DNA from: Streptomyces sp. RB17
GTDB taxonomy: Bacteria > Actinomycetota > Actinomycetes > Streptomycetales > Streptomycetaceae
Direction of reading: 5' to 3'
NCBI RefSeq assembly: GCF_009604455.1
Contig: NZ_WEGL01000004.1
Coordinates: 496,001-560,000 of the forward strand
Length of the DNA: 64,000 bases
A program made the translations under genes and the position numbers. Within the stretch, counting starts at the first letter, position 1. Every line of letters begins with the position of its first letter. This document shows positions 7,443-16,052 of this stretch, one piece after another. The notes beneath the pieces are model-generated. The model had not been told where the DNA came from and did not search any database. It saw nothing but the letters and a program-made list of their open reading frames with translations.

Positions 7443-8918
7443 TCAGTCGGCGAAGTTGGCGCCGAAGTACGGCGTGCCCGTCGTCGAGACGCCCGAGGTG
7501 CTCGGGGAGACCGTGCGGGACCCGGTCGTGATGATCTTCGTGCCGTCGGAGGGCAGGTAGGTCACCGCGCCGTTGCCGGCGTTCTCCTGGGAGCCCACGA
7601 TCAGGTCGGCCTTGCCGTCGCCGGTGACGTCGTCGAGCTTGACGTCCTGGCCGAAGTAGTCGTTGCTCTCGTCGTTGCCGGGCACGCCGGGCGTGGACTG
7701 GGCGAAGCCCTGCGCTCCGGAGGTGGTGTCCAGGCCCTTCGCGGTGCCGTAGAGGACGGTGACCGAGCCGGTGTTCGTCGCGCTGCCGATGTTCTCGCCC
7801 GCCACGCCGATCGCGAGGTCCAGGAAGCCGTCGCCGTTGATGTCGCCGAGGTCGAGCTCGTAGCCGAAGAAGTCGTTGCCCTCGGCCGTACCGGGGACGT
7901 TCCCGGTGTCCTGGGTGATGCCGGTGGCGGCCGTGGTGAGGGGGCCGCCGTCGGAGCCGTACGTCACCCAGACCTTGCCGCCCTTGCCGGAGTCGGGCAC
8001 GGCGGTGCCGTCCTCGGTGGTGGTGTTCCAGTAGGCGCCGCTGACGACGTCGCCGTAGCCGTCGCCGTTGATGTCGCCGATCGCCGTGATCACGCCGGGC
8101 TTGAGGGCCTCGGCCTGGGACACGTCCAGGCCGCTCGCGGTGCCGGGGATGTAGTAGTTGCGGTTCCAGCCGTAGTCGCTGCTGGTCTCATAGCCGTCGA
8201 CCACCAGGTCGGTCCGGCCGCCGTTGATGTCGCCGGCGGTCAGGTTGAGCGGGCCGTCGGCGTCGGTGCCCATGATCGGGGGCTTGATCGTGTACTTGCC
8301 GCCGGGCACGCCGGAGGCGTTGAAGCCGCCCTTGAAGACATAGATCGTGGCGGCGGAGCTGCCGACGGCCAGATCGGCCTTGCCGTCGCCGTCGAAGTCG
8401 CCGGCGGCGAGGTTCTTGCCCCAGTAGTCGTGCGCGGTGGGGGCCGGGTCGGCGATCGAGACGCCCTTGCCGGTGATGCCCTGGGCCGAGCCCCACAGGA
8501 TCGCGAGGCCGCCGCCGTCCTTGTCGGTGCCGACGTCCTCGCCGGGGGAGCCGACCGCGATGTCGTCGTAGCCGTCGCCGTTGAAGTCGGCGTACGCGGT
8601 CTCGGCGCCGAAGTGGTCGCCGGACTCGGCGGTGCCGGGGTTGCCGGTGGTGTTCTGGCTGATCGTGGAGCGCTTGGTGGAGGAGACGCCGCTCTTCGTC
8701 CCGTAGAGGACGACGAGCTGGCCGGCGGCGCTGTGGCCGCTGACGTAGGCGCCGTCGGCGGAGAAGGCCACGTCACCGATGCCGTCGCCGTTGAAGTCGG
8801 CCTGCGGGACGGTGGTGGAGTCGGCGGCCGTCGCGGTCGCGGCCGAGAAGGTGAGCAGACCGCCCGTCAGCGCGGCCGCGGTGGCCGTGGCGAGGGCGAG
8901 TCGCAGAGGCTTGTGCAT
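7443..8918 (-). CDS. Secreted FG-GAP (integrin-alpha-like) beta-propeller protein
   Basis: 491 aa, exported: residues 1-35 are a signal peptide (MHKPLRLALATATAAAL then an Ala-rich cleavage site). The rest is seven FG-GAP/VCBS-type blades with Ca-binding DxDGDGxxD loops, such as DFNGDGIGDV, DFNGDGYDDIAVG, DFDGDGKADLAVG and DINGDGFLDLAIG. This arrangement predicts a calcium-stabilised beta-propeller outside the cell, with a possible adhesion or ligand-binding role. ATG 8918 has CAGGAGAAAA nine nt upstream. A decayed relative lies immediately upstream (9112-10371), so this looks like a tandem duplication with one surviving copy. Confidence 0.88.
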   Translation of the reverse strand: MHKPLRLALATATAAALTGGLLTFSAATATAADSTTVPQADFNGDGIGDVAFSADGAYVSGHSAAGQLVVLYGTKSGVSSTKRSTISQNTTGNPGTAESGDHFGAETAYADFNGDGYDDIAVGSPGEDVGTDKDGGGLAILWGSAQGITGKGVSIADPAPTAHDYWGKNLAAGDFDGDGKADLAVGSSAATIYVFKGGFNASGVPGGKYTIKPPIMGTDADGPLNLTAGDINGGRTDLVVDGYETSSDYGWNRNYYIPGTASGLDVSQAEALKPGVITAIGDINGDGYGDVVSGAYWNTTTEDGTAVPDSGKGGKVWVTYGSDGGPLTTAATGITQDTGNVPGTAEGNDFFGYELDLGDINGDGFLDLAIGVAGENIGSATNTGSVTVLYGTAKGLDTTSGAQGFAQSTPGVPGNDESNDYFGQDVKLDDVTGDGKADLIVGSQENAGNGAVTYLPSDGTKIITTGSRTVSPSTSGVSTTGTPYFGANFAD

Positions 8919-9111
8919 GCGGGTTTTCTCCTGCGGCATGCGGGATGCCTGGCCGGCATCCAGAGTCGATGGGTGCGGACCGTCCCCGTTTGCCGTGAGT
9001 TCTCCCACGGTTCACCAGCCGGTCGGCGATCAGGAGACCCACCGGGATACGTAAGGGTTGTACGTGATCTCGGTAAATTTATGTGACTGCTGTGTGTGTC
9101 GGGTCGACGCG

Positions 9112-10371
9112 TCACGGCGCCAGGAACTCCGAGGTCGAGAAGGTGGTCGTCGACCGGGCCGCGAGCAGGCCCTTCGCCGTACCCCGGTAGAGGGCGACCA
9201 TGTTCTTCGTCTCGCCCCGGTACGTCCGCGCCACCGGGTCCGCCCGCCCGTCCCCGTCGAAGTCGCCGACCGCGAGGACACGTCGTCCCGGGCGTGGGCG
9301 GTACGACGGTGACGGCTCCCGCCGCCGACAGTCCCCCGGCACCGGCGGCGGCGCGGAAGACGCGCAGCCGTGAACCGCCGGCGAGAAGCTCGTCGCGCCC
9401 GTCCCCGTCGAAGTCGCCGGCGTCCAGCGTCGGGCCGGGGAGCGGAGGGTGCCGTGGGCAGACGGGACCGGGAGGTCGTAGCGCAGGGACGTTTCCGCGG
9501 TGCCACCGATCGCCGCGTCCAGGGCGACACCGCCGCCGAACCGGCCGAGGGCCACGGCGCCGCCGGCGGACAGGACCGCGCCGGTGCGGGCCGGGCCGGC
9601 GCGGTCCGCCGAGCACGACGGCGGCCCTGCCGGGGGCTTCGGCGGCACGGACGAGGAGGTCGTCGTACCCGTCCCCGTTCACATCGGCCGCAGGACCGGT
9701 GGGCACCTCCCCGGGCGCGGGCAGCGGCACGCCCGCCGTGTACGGGGCTCCTTTTCGGCCGGACGGCCCGCGCAGGGACGTCAGTCTGCCGCCGGACTCG
9801 CGCAGCACCGGGTCCTCGCTGCCGTCGCCGTCGAAGTCACCGCACACCGGCTGGTCCGGCCAGTCGTCGCCGAAGCGGGCGCGGGCCGGGACGACGAGTT
9901 GGACCACCCGTCCGGTCAGCCCGGCCGGCGAGCCGAAGAGGATCTGCATCGGCACCGGGGGCCGGCCCCGTCCGTCGTACGGCGGGTCGGTCGACACGAT
10001 CAGGTCGGTGAAGCCGTCCCCGTTCAGGTCGCAGCTCTCCTCCGCGTCGAAGACGGCCGGGAGCCGGCCCTTGCCGGGGGCGGCTGCCTCTTCGCGGTGA
10101 GCAACTGCCGTGCACCGGAGGCGAGTCCGTGCGGGCTGCCGTAGACGATCCCGATACCGGCGTCGTCGGCGTGGCGCTGCGCCTCGACGAGGTCGTCGAG
10201 GACGAGATCGCGGTGGCCGTCGCCGTTGAAGTCGTCGGGAACCCTGCTGCCCTTGCCCGGCGGGACGGGGAGTCGGGCGGGGGCGGTGGGTGACGGCTTT
10301 GTGGCCCCGGCCCTTCCCGCTTCCCGCGTTCTCGGCGCGGTCACCGTCCCCCTCACCCGCCCCGCCCACAA
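9112..10371 (-). pseudogene. Frameshifted FG-GAP repeat protein
   Basis: FG-GAP blades appear in order but jump between two reading frames. The blade DDFNGDGHRDLVLD (near 10230) is in one frame; CDLNGDGFTDLIVS, CGDFDGDGSEDPVL and ADVNGDGYDDLLVR (about 10035 to 9660) are in the second. A stretch around 9500-9600 returns to the first, DAGDFDGDGRDELL (near 9415) is in the second, and LAVGDFDGDGRADP to the stop at 9112 is in the first. At least four shifts are needed, near 10085, 9600, 9440 and 9295. No signal peptide is visible at the 5' end. It could be true decay or clustered sequencing indels. Confidence 0.75.
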
Positions 10372-10457
10372 CGTCCCCGCAATCCTGCACGCGTTCGACC
10401 TGCCGCGACACCCCGGGGCGGCGGCGGAGCGCGGGGGCGGTGGGCCAGGATGGGTAC

Positions 10458-10784
10458 ATGAGCGTAGTCAAGATCAATGTGCTGACCGTGCCCGCCGAGC
10501 AGCGGGAGGTGCTGGAGAAGCGGTTCGCCTCCCGGGCCCACGCGGTGGAGGGCTCCGACGGCTTCGAGTGGTTCGAGCTGCTGCGTCCCGTCGAGGGCAC
10601 CGACACCTACCTCGTCTACACGCGCTGGCGTGACGAGGAGTCCTTCCAGGCCTGGATGGAGGGGCCGATGAAGTCCGCGCACCAGGGCGGCGGAGAGGGC
10701 GCCGAACGCCCGAAGCCCGCGGCTTCCGGTTCGACCCTGTGGTCCTTCGAGGTGGTGCAGCAGGCGGGGCCGAAGGGGGCGTAG
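10458..10784 (+). CDS. Antibiotic biosynthesis monooxygenase (ABM) domain protein
   Basis: A 108-aa single-domain protein of the ABM / dimeric alpha-beta barrel fold. Its start (MSVVKINVLTVPAEQREVLE), the central GFEWFELLRP strand and DTYLVYTRWRDEESFQAWM are typical. Members include cofactor-free monooxygenases, heme-degrading enzymes and many uncharacterised stress proteins, so the substrate cannot be assigned. The C-terminus (about 75-108) is a less typical Gly/Pro/Lys-rich tail. It is transcribed alone, divergent from the FG-GAP pseudogene. Confidence 0.85.
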   Translation: MSVVKINVLTVPAEQREVLEKRFASRAHAVEGSDGFEWFELLRPVEGTDTYLVYTRWRDEESFQAWMEGPMKSAHQGGGEGAERPKPAASGSTLWSFEVVQQAGPKGA

Positions 10785-10972
10785 GTGATGGGCGGATCTG
10801 TTCCGTCCGACGCCGGCCCCGCGAGCGTGCGACCTGCGGGTTTGCGTCAGGTGGGTCCACTGTGCGGCGAGAAGTGCCACGTAGTGGGGGTTGAGAAGGA
10901 GCGCCGCCACAGCCGGCGCGGTTCCGAACCAGCCACCACAGCCGCTCCAGGCCGGTTCCGCAGTGCGGCCAG

Positions 10973-11008
10973 CAGCGCGTTCCTGGCCCGCGGGCCAGGA
11001 ACGCGCTG
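10973..11008. terminator. 36-bp perfect palindrome
   Basis: CAGCGCGTTCCTGGCCCG (10973-10990) is followed directly by its exact reverse complement (10991-11008), with no spacer. It sits between the convergent genes ending at 10784 and 11079, where a bidirectional terminator is expected. A zero-loop stem this long would extrude as a cruciform or form a strong RNA hairpin. Confidence 0.7.
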
Positions 11009-11016
11009 ACGTGCTC

Positions 11017-11046
11017 GGAGGGGGTCCGGCGTGTGACCGGACCTCC
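11017..11046 (-). terminator. Second hairpin downstream of the His-rich gene
   Basis: GGTCCGG (11023-11029) pairs with CCGGACC (11037-11043), and outer GGAGG/CCTCC bases extend the stem. It lies 32 bp beyond the stop of the minus-strand gene at 11079 and probably terminates it. Confidence 0.6.
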
Positions 11047-11078
11047 TCAGGGGGAGGGACAGTCGTGGTGTGGACAGG

Positions 11079-11579
11079 TCATGAGTTGCTACGACGGCGG
11101 GCGACCACGATGGTGCCGGCACCTGCTGCGATCAGCGCGGCGGCCACTCCACCCAGCACCATCTCCTGGGTGTGGTCGGCACCGGTGTGCGCGAGGTGCG
11201 GCTTCTCCGGGCCGCCCTGCCCGTCGTCGTGCCCGTGCTCGTCGTGCCCGTGCTCGTCGTGCCCGTGCTCGTCGTCGTTTCCGTGCTCGTCGTCGTGCCC
11301 GTGCTCGTCGTGCCCGTGTTCGTCGTCGTGCCCGTGGTTGTCGTCTCCGTGTTCGTTGTCGTCTCCGTGCTCGTCGTCGTGTCCGTGTTCGCCGTGACCG
11401 TGTTCGTCGTGGTCGTGGTGCGGCGTGTGCGACGGATGCGGCGGGTAGGCGCCCCCGCTCCGGTAGGGGGCGTCATCCGCGAAGGCGGTCCCCGCGCCTC
11501 CCAGGGCTGCTGTGAACAGCGCAGCAGCCGTGGCTGCTGAGGCCAGGACAGATCTCCATCGTGGCGGCGATGTCGTCAT
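11079..11579 (-). CDS. His/Asp/Glu-rich surface protein with LAXTG-type sortase signal
   Basis: 166 aa. Residues 1-35 are a signal peptide ending GTAFA. Residues about 50-120 are a tandem array of HGHDDEHG-like units, so nearly half of the mature protein is His, Asp or Glu. The C-terminus has LAHTG (about 129-133), a hydrophobic helix and a basic RRRSNS tail, the layout of a cell-wall sorting signal; Streptomyces class E sortases use LAXTG. The His/acid array should bind divalent metals (Zn, Ni, Cu, Co), so a wall-anchored metal buffer is a reasonable inference. ATG 11579 has GGAAGAG directly upstream; an in-frame ATG 27 nt earlier is less convincing. Confidence 0.85.
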   Translation of the reverse strand: MTTSPPRWRSVLASAATAAALFTAALGGAGTAFADDAPYRSGGAYPPHPSHTPHHDHDEHGHGEHGHDDEHGDDNEHGDDNHGHDDEHGHDEHGHDDEHGNDDEHGHDEHGHDEHGHDDGQGGPEKPHLAHTGADHTQEMVLGGVAAALIAAGAGTIVVARRRSNS

Positions 11580-11628
11580 CTCTTCCACTCTCCTCGACTT
11601 GTTCGGCATGGCGACAGGCAGGCCAGTA

Positions 11629-11639
11629 CCAATAATTGG
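11629..11639. promoter_or_regulatory. AT-rich palindrome upstream of the His-rich gene
   Basis: CCAATAATTGG is a perfect 11-bp palindrome in an unusually AT-rich stretch (11629-11690), between the divergent His-rich gene and the sigma factor gene. It is a possible regulator site, plausibly a metal-responsive one given the downstream product. The regulator is not identified. Confidence 0.35.
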
Positions 11640-11746
11640 ATAGTGGAATGAATAGGAAATCGGAGGATTAAATAACACTGTGGCGTCCATAAGCCACCGG
11701 ATGGGGTAGCACTATCCTCCATCGGCCGCCACCGGGAGAGGGCATC

Positions 11747-12661
11747 ATGGGCGAACAGCCGCGGCGCACCGGTGACTCGCTGGACGAAGCGGCGGAGGTG
11801 TTCCAGGGGCTGCGGCCGCGGCTCTTCGGCGTCGCCTACCGCATCCTGGGCACCGTGTCCGAGGCCGAGGACGTGGTGCAGGACGCGTGGGAACGCTGGC
11901 AGGGCACCGACCGGAGCGCGGTGCTCGATCCGGGGGCGTTCCTGGCGACGGTCACCACACGGCTGGCCATCAACGTGGCCCAGTCGGCCCGGGTCCGCCG
12001 GGAGGCGTACGTCGGGCCGTGGCTGCCGGAGCCCGTGGACACCAGCGTGGATCCGCAGGTCGGCGCCGAGCGCGGCGAGGCGCTGGAGCTGGCCGTCCTG
12101 CTGGTCCTGCAGAAGCTGAACCCCGTGGAGCGGGCGGCCTATGTGCTGCGGGAGGCGTTCGACTACTCGTACGGCGAGATCGCGAGCATGCTGCAGCTGA
12201 GCCAGGCCAACGCGCGGCAGGTCCTCAGCCGGGCCCGCAAGCGCCTGTCCGCCGAGCGCCGGGAGCCCGTCGAGGCGGCACAGCACCGGCGGTTGGTGGA
12301 GGCCTTCGTCGCCGCCGCGCGGCACGGCGACGTCGCCGCGCTGGAGAGCGTGCTGTCGGCCGACGCCGTCGCCTACGCGGACGGCAACGGGATGCGCGGC
12401 GTGGCCCGGCTGGCGATCGTGGGCGCCGAGCGCGTGGCCAGGACCAGCGCCTTCGCGCACAAGTTCTTCCCCGGCGCCGAGTACGGCGTGGTCGAGGCCA
12501 ACGGCCGCCCCTGCCTGCTGCTCGTCCAGGACGGTGCCGCCGTCGCCCTGGTGTCCTTCACGGTGGGACCGGACGGCATCGACGGGCTCTACTGGGTCCT
12601 GGCGCCCGCCAAGCTCAGGGCGTACGAGAGGTCCGTACACAGGGCCACGGGGCGGTCGTAG
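11747..12661 (+). CDS. ECF41-type RNA polymerase sigma factor with SnoaL-like C-terminal domain
   Basis: 304 aa. Sigma region 2 spans about 20-85 (LFGVAYRILGTVSEAEDVVQ) and region 4 about 115-165 (YGEIASMLQLSQANARQVLS). Between them is WLPEP (about 91-95), the linker signature of ECF41 sigmas. The C-terminal ~120 residues form the SnoaL-like extension that tunes activity in place of an anti-sigma factor; its usual DGGGK-like motif appears here as DGNGM (about 211-215). ECF41 genes usually sit beside a COE gene (carboxymuconolactone decarboxylase, oxidoreductase or epimerase); here the convergent gene ending at 12704 fits, and its promoter carries a matching motif. Confidence 0.92.
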   Translation: MGEQPRRTGDSLDEAAEVFQGLRPRLFGVAYRILGTVSEAEDVVQDAWERWQGTDRSAVLDPGAFLATVTTRLAINVAQSARVRREAYVGPWLPEPVDTSVDPQVGAERGEALELAVLLVLQKLNPVERAAYVLREAFDYSYGEIASMLQLSQANARQVLSRARKRLSAERREPVEAAQHRRLVEAFVAAARHGDVAALESVLSADAVAYADGNGMRGVARLAIVGAERVARTSAFAHKFFPGAEYGVVEANGRPCLLLVQDGAAVALVSFTVGPDGIDGLYWVLAPAKLRAYERSVHRATGRS

Positions 12662-12703
12662 GAGCCGCGTGGTCGGCCCGCAGGACCGACCACAGCGCCT
12701 CGG

Positions 12704-13441
12704 TCAGTTGTGCTTCAGCCAGTCCTCGTAGCGGGTGGCCGCGATGTGCGCGGTGTCGTCGCCGGTGAGAACGTCGGGCATGCCCGCGAACGGGCTCGCG
12801 GACTCGTCGGTGACGACGGAACGGCCGTCCGGCTTCGCCGCAAGGGTCAGCTCGCCGAGCCGGTCGAGCCGGTGCACCTCGGGACCCGCGATGTTGCGGA
12901 TGCCCTGCGAGGGTTCGCCCTGCGCCGCGTCGGCGACGGCGGCGGCGACGTCGGCGGAGGCCATCGGGCGCAGCCGGTTGGACGGCAGGTGCACCTGCTT
13001 GCCCTCGGTGCACATGTCCATCACCGGGGCGATGAACTCGAAGAACTGGGTGGCGCGCACCAGGCTGTAGGGGATTCCGCCGGCGCGGACGGCCTCCTCC
13101 TGGGCGACCTTGGCCCGGTAGTAGCCGTAGTCGGGTACCTGGTCGACGCCCACGATGGAGAGCGTGACGTGGTGGCGGACGCCCGCCGCCTTCTCGGCCT
13201 CGAACAGGTGCTGCGCCGAGCGGGTGAAGAAGTCGAGTGCCGGCTCGGTGTCGAAGGAGGGGGAGTTCGACACGTCCACGACCACGTCCGCGCCCTCGAG
13301 CGCGTCCGCCAGGCCCTCGCCGGTGACGGCGTTGACGCCGGTGGAGGGAGTGGCCGGCACGGCCTCGTGACCTCCGGCGCGCAGTCGCGCGACCACCTGT
13401 GAGCCGATGAGCCCGGTACCGCCGACAACCACGATCCTCAT
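12704..13441 (-). CDS. NAD(P)-binding epimerase/SDR-like protein (COE partner of the ECF41 sigma)
   Basis: 245 aa, atypical short-chain dehydrogenase (NmrA / NAD-dependent epimerase-like). The dinucleotide-binding loop VVVGGTGLIGSQV is at residues 3-15. DVVVDVSNSPSF follows the first Rossmann strands, and YYRAKVAQEE (about 119-128) occupies the position of the catalytic YxxxK region. The substrate is unknown. It converges on the ECF41 sigma gene, with 42 bp between stops. ATG 13441 is chosen with GGAGA five nt upstream; GTG 13444 is an alternative. Confidence 0.88.
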   Translation of the reverse strand: MRIVVVGGTGLIGSQVVARLRAGGHEAVPATPSTGVNAVTGEGLADALEGADVVVDVSNSPSFDTEPALDFFTRSAQHLFEAEKAAGVRHHVTLSIVGVDQVPDYGYYRAKVAQEEAVRAGGIPYSLVRATQFFEFIAPVMDMCTEGKQVHLPSNRLRPMASADVAAAVADAAQGEPSQGIRNIAGPEVHRLDRLGELTLAAKPDGRSVVTDESASPFAGMPDVLTGDDTAHIAATRYEDWLKHN

Positions 13442-13480
13442 CACTGTCTCCGTTCGCTGAATGCTTGCCTACATCAGCAG

Positions 13481-13507
13481 GACAGCGCAGCGGCCGGGTT
13501 TGTGACA
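13481..13507 (-). promoter_or_regulatory. Predicted ECF41 promoter of the epimerase-like gene
   Basis: On the minus strand TGTCACA (13507-13501) is followed after exactly 16 nt by TGTC (13484-13481). The published ECF41 consensus, as I recall it, is TGTCACA-N16-CGTC, so only one base differs. The predicted -10 lies 40 nt before the ATG at 13441. This supports direct control by the neighbouring sigma factor. Confidence 0.7.
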
Positions 13508-13548
13508 GCCGGGCTCAGCCGTCGGTGGAACGACGGCGGGAACGAAGG

Positions 13549-13577
13549 CGCCCCCTGCCTGTGCGGGGCAGGGGGCG
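13549..13577 (-). terminator. Terminator of the Fe-S oxidoreductase gene
   Basis: CGCCCCCTGCC (13549-13559) pairs perfectly with GGCAGGGGGCG (13567-13577). It is about 20 bp past the minus-strand stop at 13596. Confidence 0.75.
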
Positions 13578-13595
13578 TCGTACGTCGTGGAGCTG

Positions 13596-15863
13596 TTACT
13601 TGACCGGCGCGGGCTCCGGCTCGTTCTCCGTCTCGGCCTCGCCGGCCGGGTCGACCGGGGTCTTCACCGAGTCGAGGAGCAGCTGGGCCACGTCCACGAC
13701 CTGGATGGACTCCTTGGCCTTGCCCTCGTTCTTCTTGCCGTTCACCGAGTCCGTGAGCATGACGAGGCAGAACGGGCAGGCCGTCGAGACGATGTCCGGG
13801 TTCAACGAAAGAGCTTCGTCGACGCGCTCGTTGTTGATGCGCTTGCCGATCCGCTCCTCCATCCACATCCGGGCGCCGCCGGCGCCGCAGCAGAAGCCGC
13901 GCTCCTTGTGGCGGTGCATCTCCTCGTTCCGCAGGCCCGGGACCTTGCCGATGATCTCGCGCGGGGGCGTGTAGATCTTGTTGTGGCGGCCCAGGTAGCA
14001 GGGGTCGTGGTACGTGATGATGCCCTCGACCGGGGTGACCGGGACCAGCTTGCCCTCGTCCACCAGGTGCTGCAGCAGCTGGGTGTGGTGGATGACCTCG
14101 TAGTCGCCGCCGAGTTGCGGGTACTCGTTGCCGATCGTGTTGAGGCAGTGCGGGCAGGTGGCGACGATCTTCTTCGCGGACTTCGGCTTCTTGGTCGACT
14201 CGTCCTCGTCGTCCTCGCCGAACGCCATGTTCAGCGCGGCCACGTTCTCCATGCCGAGCTCCTGGAAGAGGGGCTCGTTGCCCAGGCGGCGGGCGGAGTC
14301 ACCGGTGCACTTCTCGTCGCCGCCCATGATCGCGAACTTCACGCCCGCGATGTGCAGCAGCTCGGCGAAGGCCTTCGTGGTCTTCTTGGCACGGTCCTCC
14401 AGGGCGCCCGCACAGCCGACCCAGTACAGGTACTCGACCTCGGTGAGGTCCTCGATGTCCTTGCCGACGACCGGGACCTCGAAGTCGACCTCCTTGGTCC
14501 ACTCCAGGCGCTGCTTCTTCGCCAGGCCCCAGGGGTTGCCCTTCTTCTCCAGGTTCTTGAGCATCGTGCCGGCCTCGGAGGGGAAGGCCGATTCGATCAT
14601 GACCTGGTAGCGGCGCATGTCGACGATGTGGTCGACGTGCTCGATGTCGACCGGGCACTGCTCGACGCAGGCGCCGCAGGTGGTGCAGGACCACAGCACG
14701 TCCGGGTCGATGACGCCGTTCTCCTCGGCGGTGCCGATCAGCGGGCGCTCGGCCTCGGCGAGCGCGGCGGCAGGCACCGAAGCGAGCTGCTCCTCGGACG
14801 CCTTCTCCTCGCCCTCCACGGTCTTGCCGCCGCCGGCCAGCAGGTACGGCGCCTTGGCGTGTGCGTGGTCCCGCAGGGACATGATCAGCAGCTTCGGGGA
14901 CAGCGGCTTGCCGGTGTTCCAGGCGGGGCACTGCGACTGGCAGCGGCCGCACTCGGTGCAGGTGGAGAAGTCCAGCAGGCCCTTCCAGGAGAACTGCTCG
15001 ACCTGGGAGACACCGAATACGTCGTCCTCGCCGGGGTCGGTGAAGTCGATCGGCTTGCCGCCGGAGGTCATCGGCAGCAGGGCGCCGAGGGAGGTCTCGC
15101 CGGTGGCGTTGCGCTTGAAGTAGATGTTCGGGAACGCCAGGAAGCGGTGCCAGGCCACGCCCATGTCGGTCTTCAGGGCGACCACGATCATCCAGATGAA
15201 GGAGGTCGCGATCTTCAGGCCGGCGAAGAAGTAGGTGAGGTTCTGGAGCGTGGAGACGTCCATGCCCTTCAGCCAGGACACGACCGGGTACGAGATGAAG
15301 AACGAGGCCTCGTAGCCGTCCACATGGTGCTGGGCGCCTTCGAGGGCGTGCAGCATGAAGATGCAGACGCCGACGATCAGGATGACGGCCTCGACGAAGT
15401 ACGCCTGGCCGAAGTTGGAGCCCGCGAAGCGGGACTTGCGCCCCGGCGTGCGCGGGTGGCTCAGCTGACGGATCGCGATCAGGACGAGGATGCCGAGGAC
15501 CGTCATCGTGCCGATGAACTCGACGTAGATGTTGTACGGCGCCCACTCGCCGATGACCGGCAGGATCCAGTCCGCCTTGAACAGCTGCCCGATCGCGTTG
15601 ACGATCGTCAGCAGCAGGGTGAAGAAGCCCACCGCCACGAACCAGTGCGCCACACCGACGATGCCCCAGCGGTTCATCCGGGTGTGGCCGAGGAACTCCC
15701 GGACCACGGTGACGGCGCGCTGGTACGGGTTGTCGGTCCGCGTTCCGGCCGGAACCGGCTGGCCCAGCCTCATGAAGTTGAAGAGCTGGAGGAGGGCGCG
15801 GCCGAACAGCGCCACGCCGACCACGATCAGGACCAGCGACACGATGATCGCGGCGAGTTGCAT
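13596..15863 (-). CDS. Membrane-bound Fe-S oxidoreductase (HdrD/GlpC-like, CCG domains)
   Basis: 755 aa. The first ~250 residues contain about six membrane helices resembling a NarI/HdrE-type quinone or heme-b membrane unit. A ferredoxin-like domain follows with two 4Fe-4S motifs, CTECGRCQSQCP (about 301) and CTTCGACVEQCP (about 391). Two CCG domains come next: CPHCLNTIGNEY (about 568) and the DPCYLGRH...GFCCGAGG pair (about 630-655). The acidic tail (AGEAETENEPEPAP) is species-variable. It probably passes electrons between a cytoplasmic donor and the menaquinone pool; the donor is unknown. ATG 15863 has AGGAG seven nt upstream. Confidence 0.9.
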   Translation of the reverse strand: MQLAAIIVSLVLIVVGVALFGRALLQLFNFMRLGQPVPAGTRTDNPYQRAVTVVREFLGHTRMNRWGIVGVAHWFVAVGFFTLLLTIVNAIGQLFKADWILPVIGEWAPYNIYVEFIGTMTVLGILVLIAIRQLSHPRTPGRKSRFAGSNFGQAYFVEAVILIVGVCIFMLHALEGAQHHVDGYEASFFISYPVVSWLKGMDVSTLQNLTYFFAGLKIATSFIWMIVVALKTDMGVAWHRFLAFPNIYFKRNATGETSLGALLPMTSGGKPIDFTDPGEDDVFGVSQVEQFSWKGLLDFSTCTECGRCQSQCPAWNTGKPLSPKLLIMSLRDHAHAKAPYLLAGGGKTVEGEEKASEEQLASVPAAALAEAERPLIGTAEENGVIDPDVLWSCTTCGACVEQCPVDIEHVDHIVDMRRYQVMIESAFPSEAGTMLKNLEKKGNPWGLAKKQRLEWTKEVDFEVPVVGKDIEDLTEVEYLYWVGCAGALEDRAKKTTKAFAELLHIAGVKFAIMGGDEKCTGDSARRLGNEPLFQELGMENVAALNMAFGEDDEDESTKKPKSAKKIVATCPHCLNTIGNEYPQLGGDYEVIHHTQLLQHLVDEGKLVPVTPVEGIITYHDPCYLGRHNKIYTPPREIIGKVPGLRNEEMHRHKERGFCCGAGGARMWMEERIGKRINNERVDEALSLNPDIVSTACPFCLVMLTDSVNGKKNEGKAKESIQVVDVAQLLLDSVKTPVDPAGEAETENEPEPAPVK

Positions 15864-16052
15864 TGGGGCTCCTGGGGCGACGGCCTCGAATTGACCGAGC
15901 GACATTACTAAGCGGTAACTTATCCAGTTCGACTGAGACTACCCCCATCTTCCGTCGAGATGCAGCTGAGCGCGGGGTGATGAGCGTCATCCCCGGGTCA
16001 TCAGATCGTGTTATTCATACCGATTTGCTACATTCGCCCCTACCTTAGAGCC

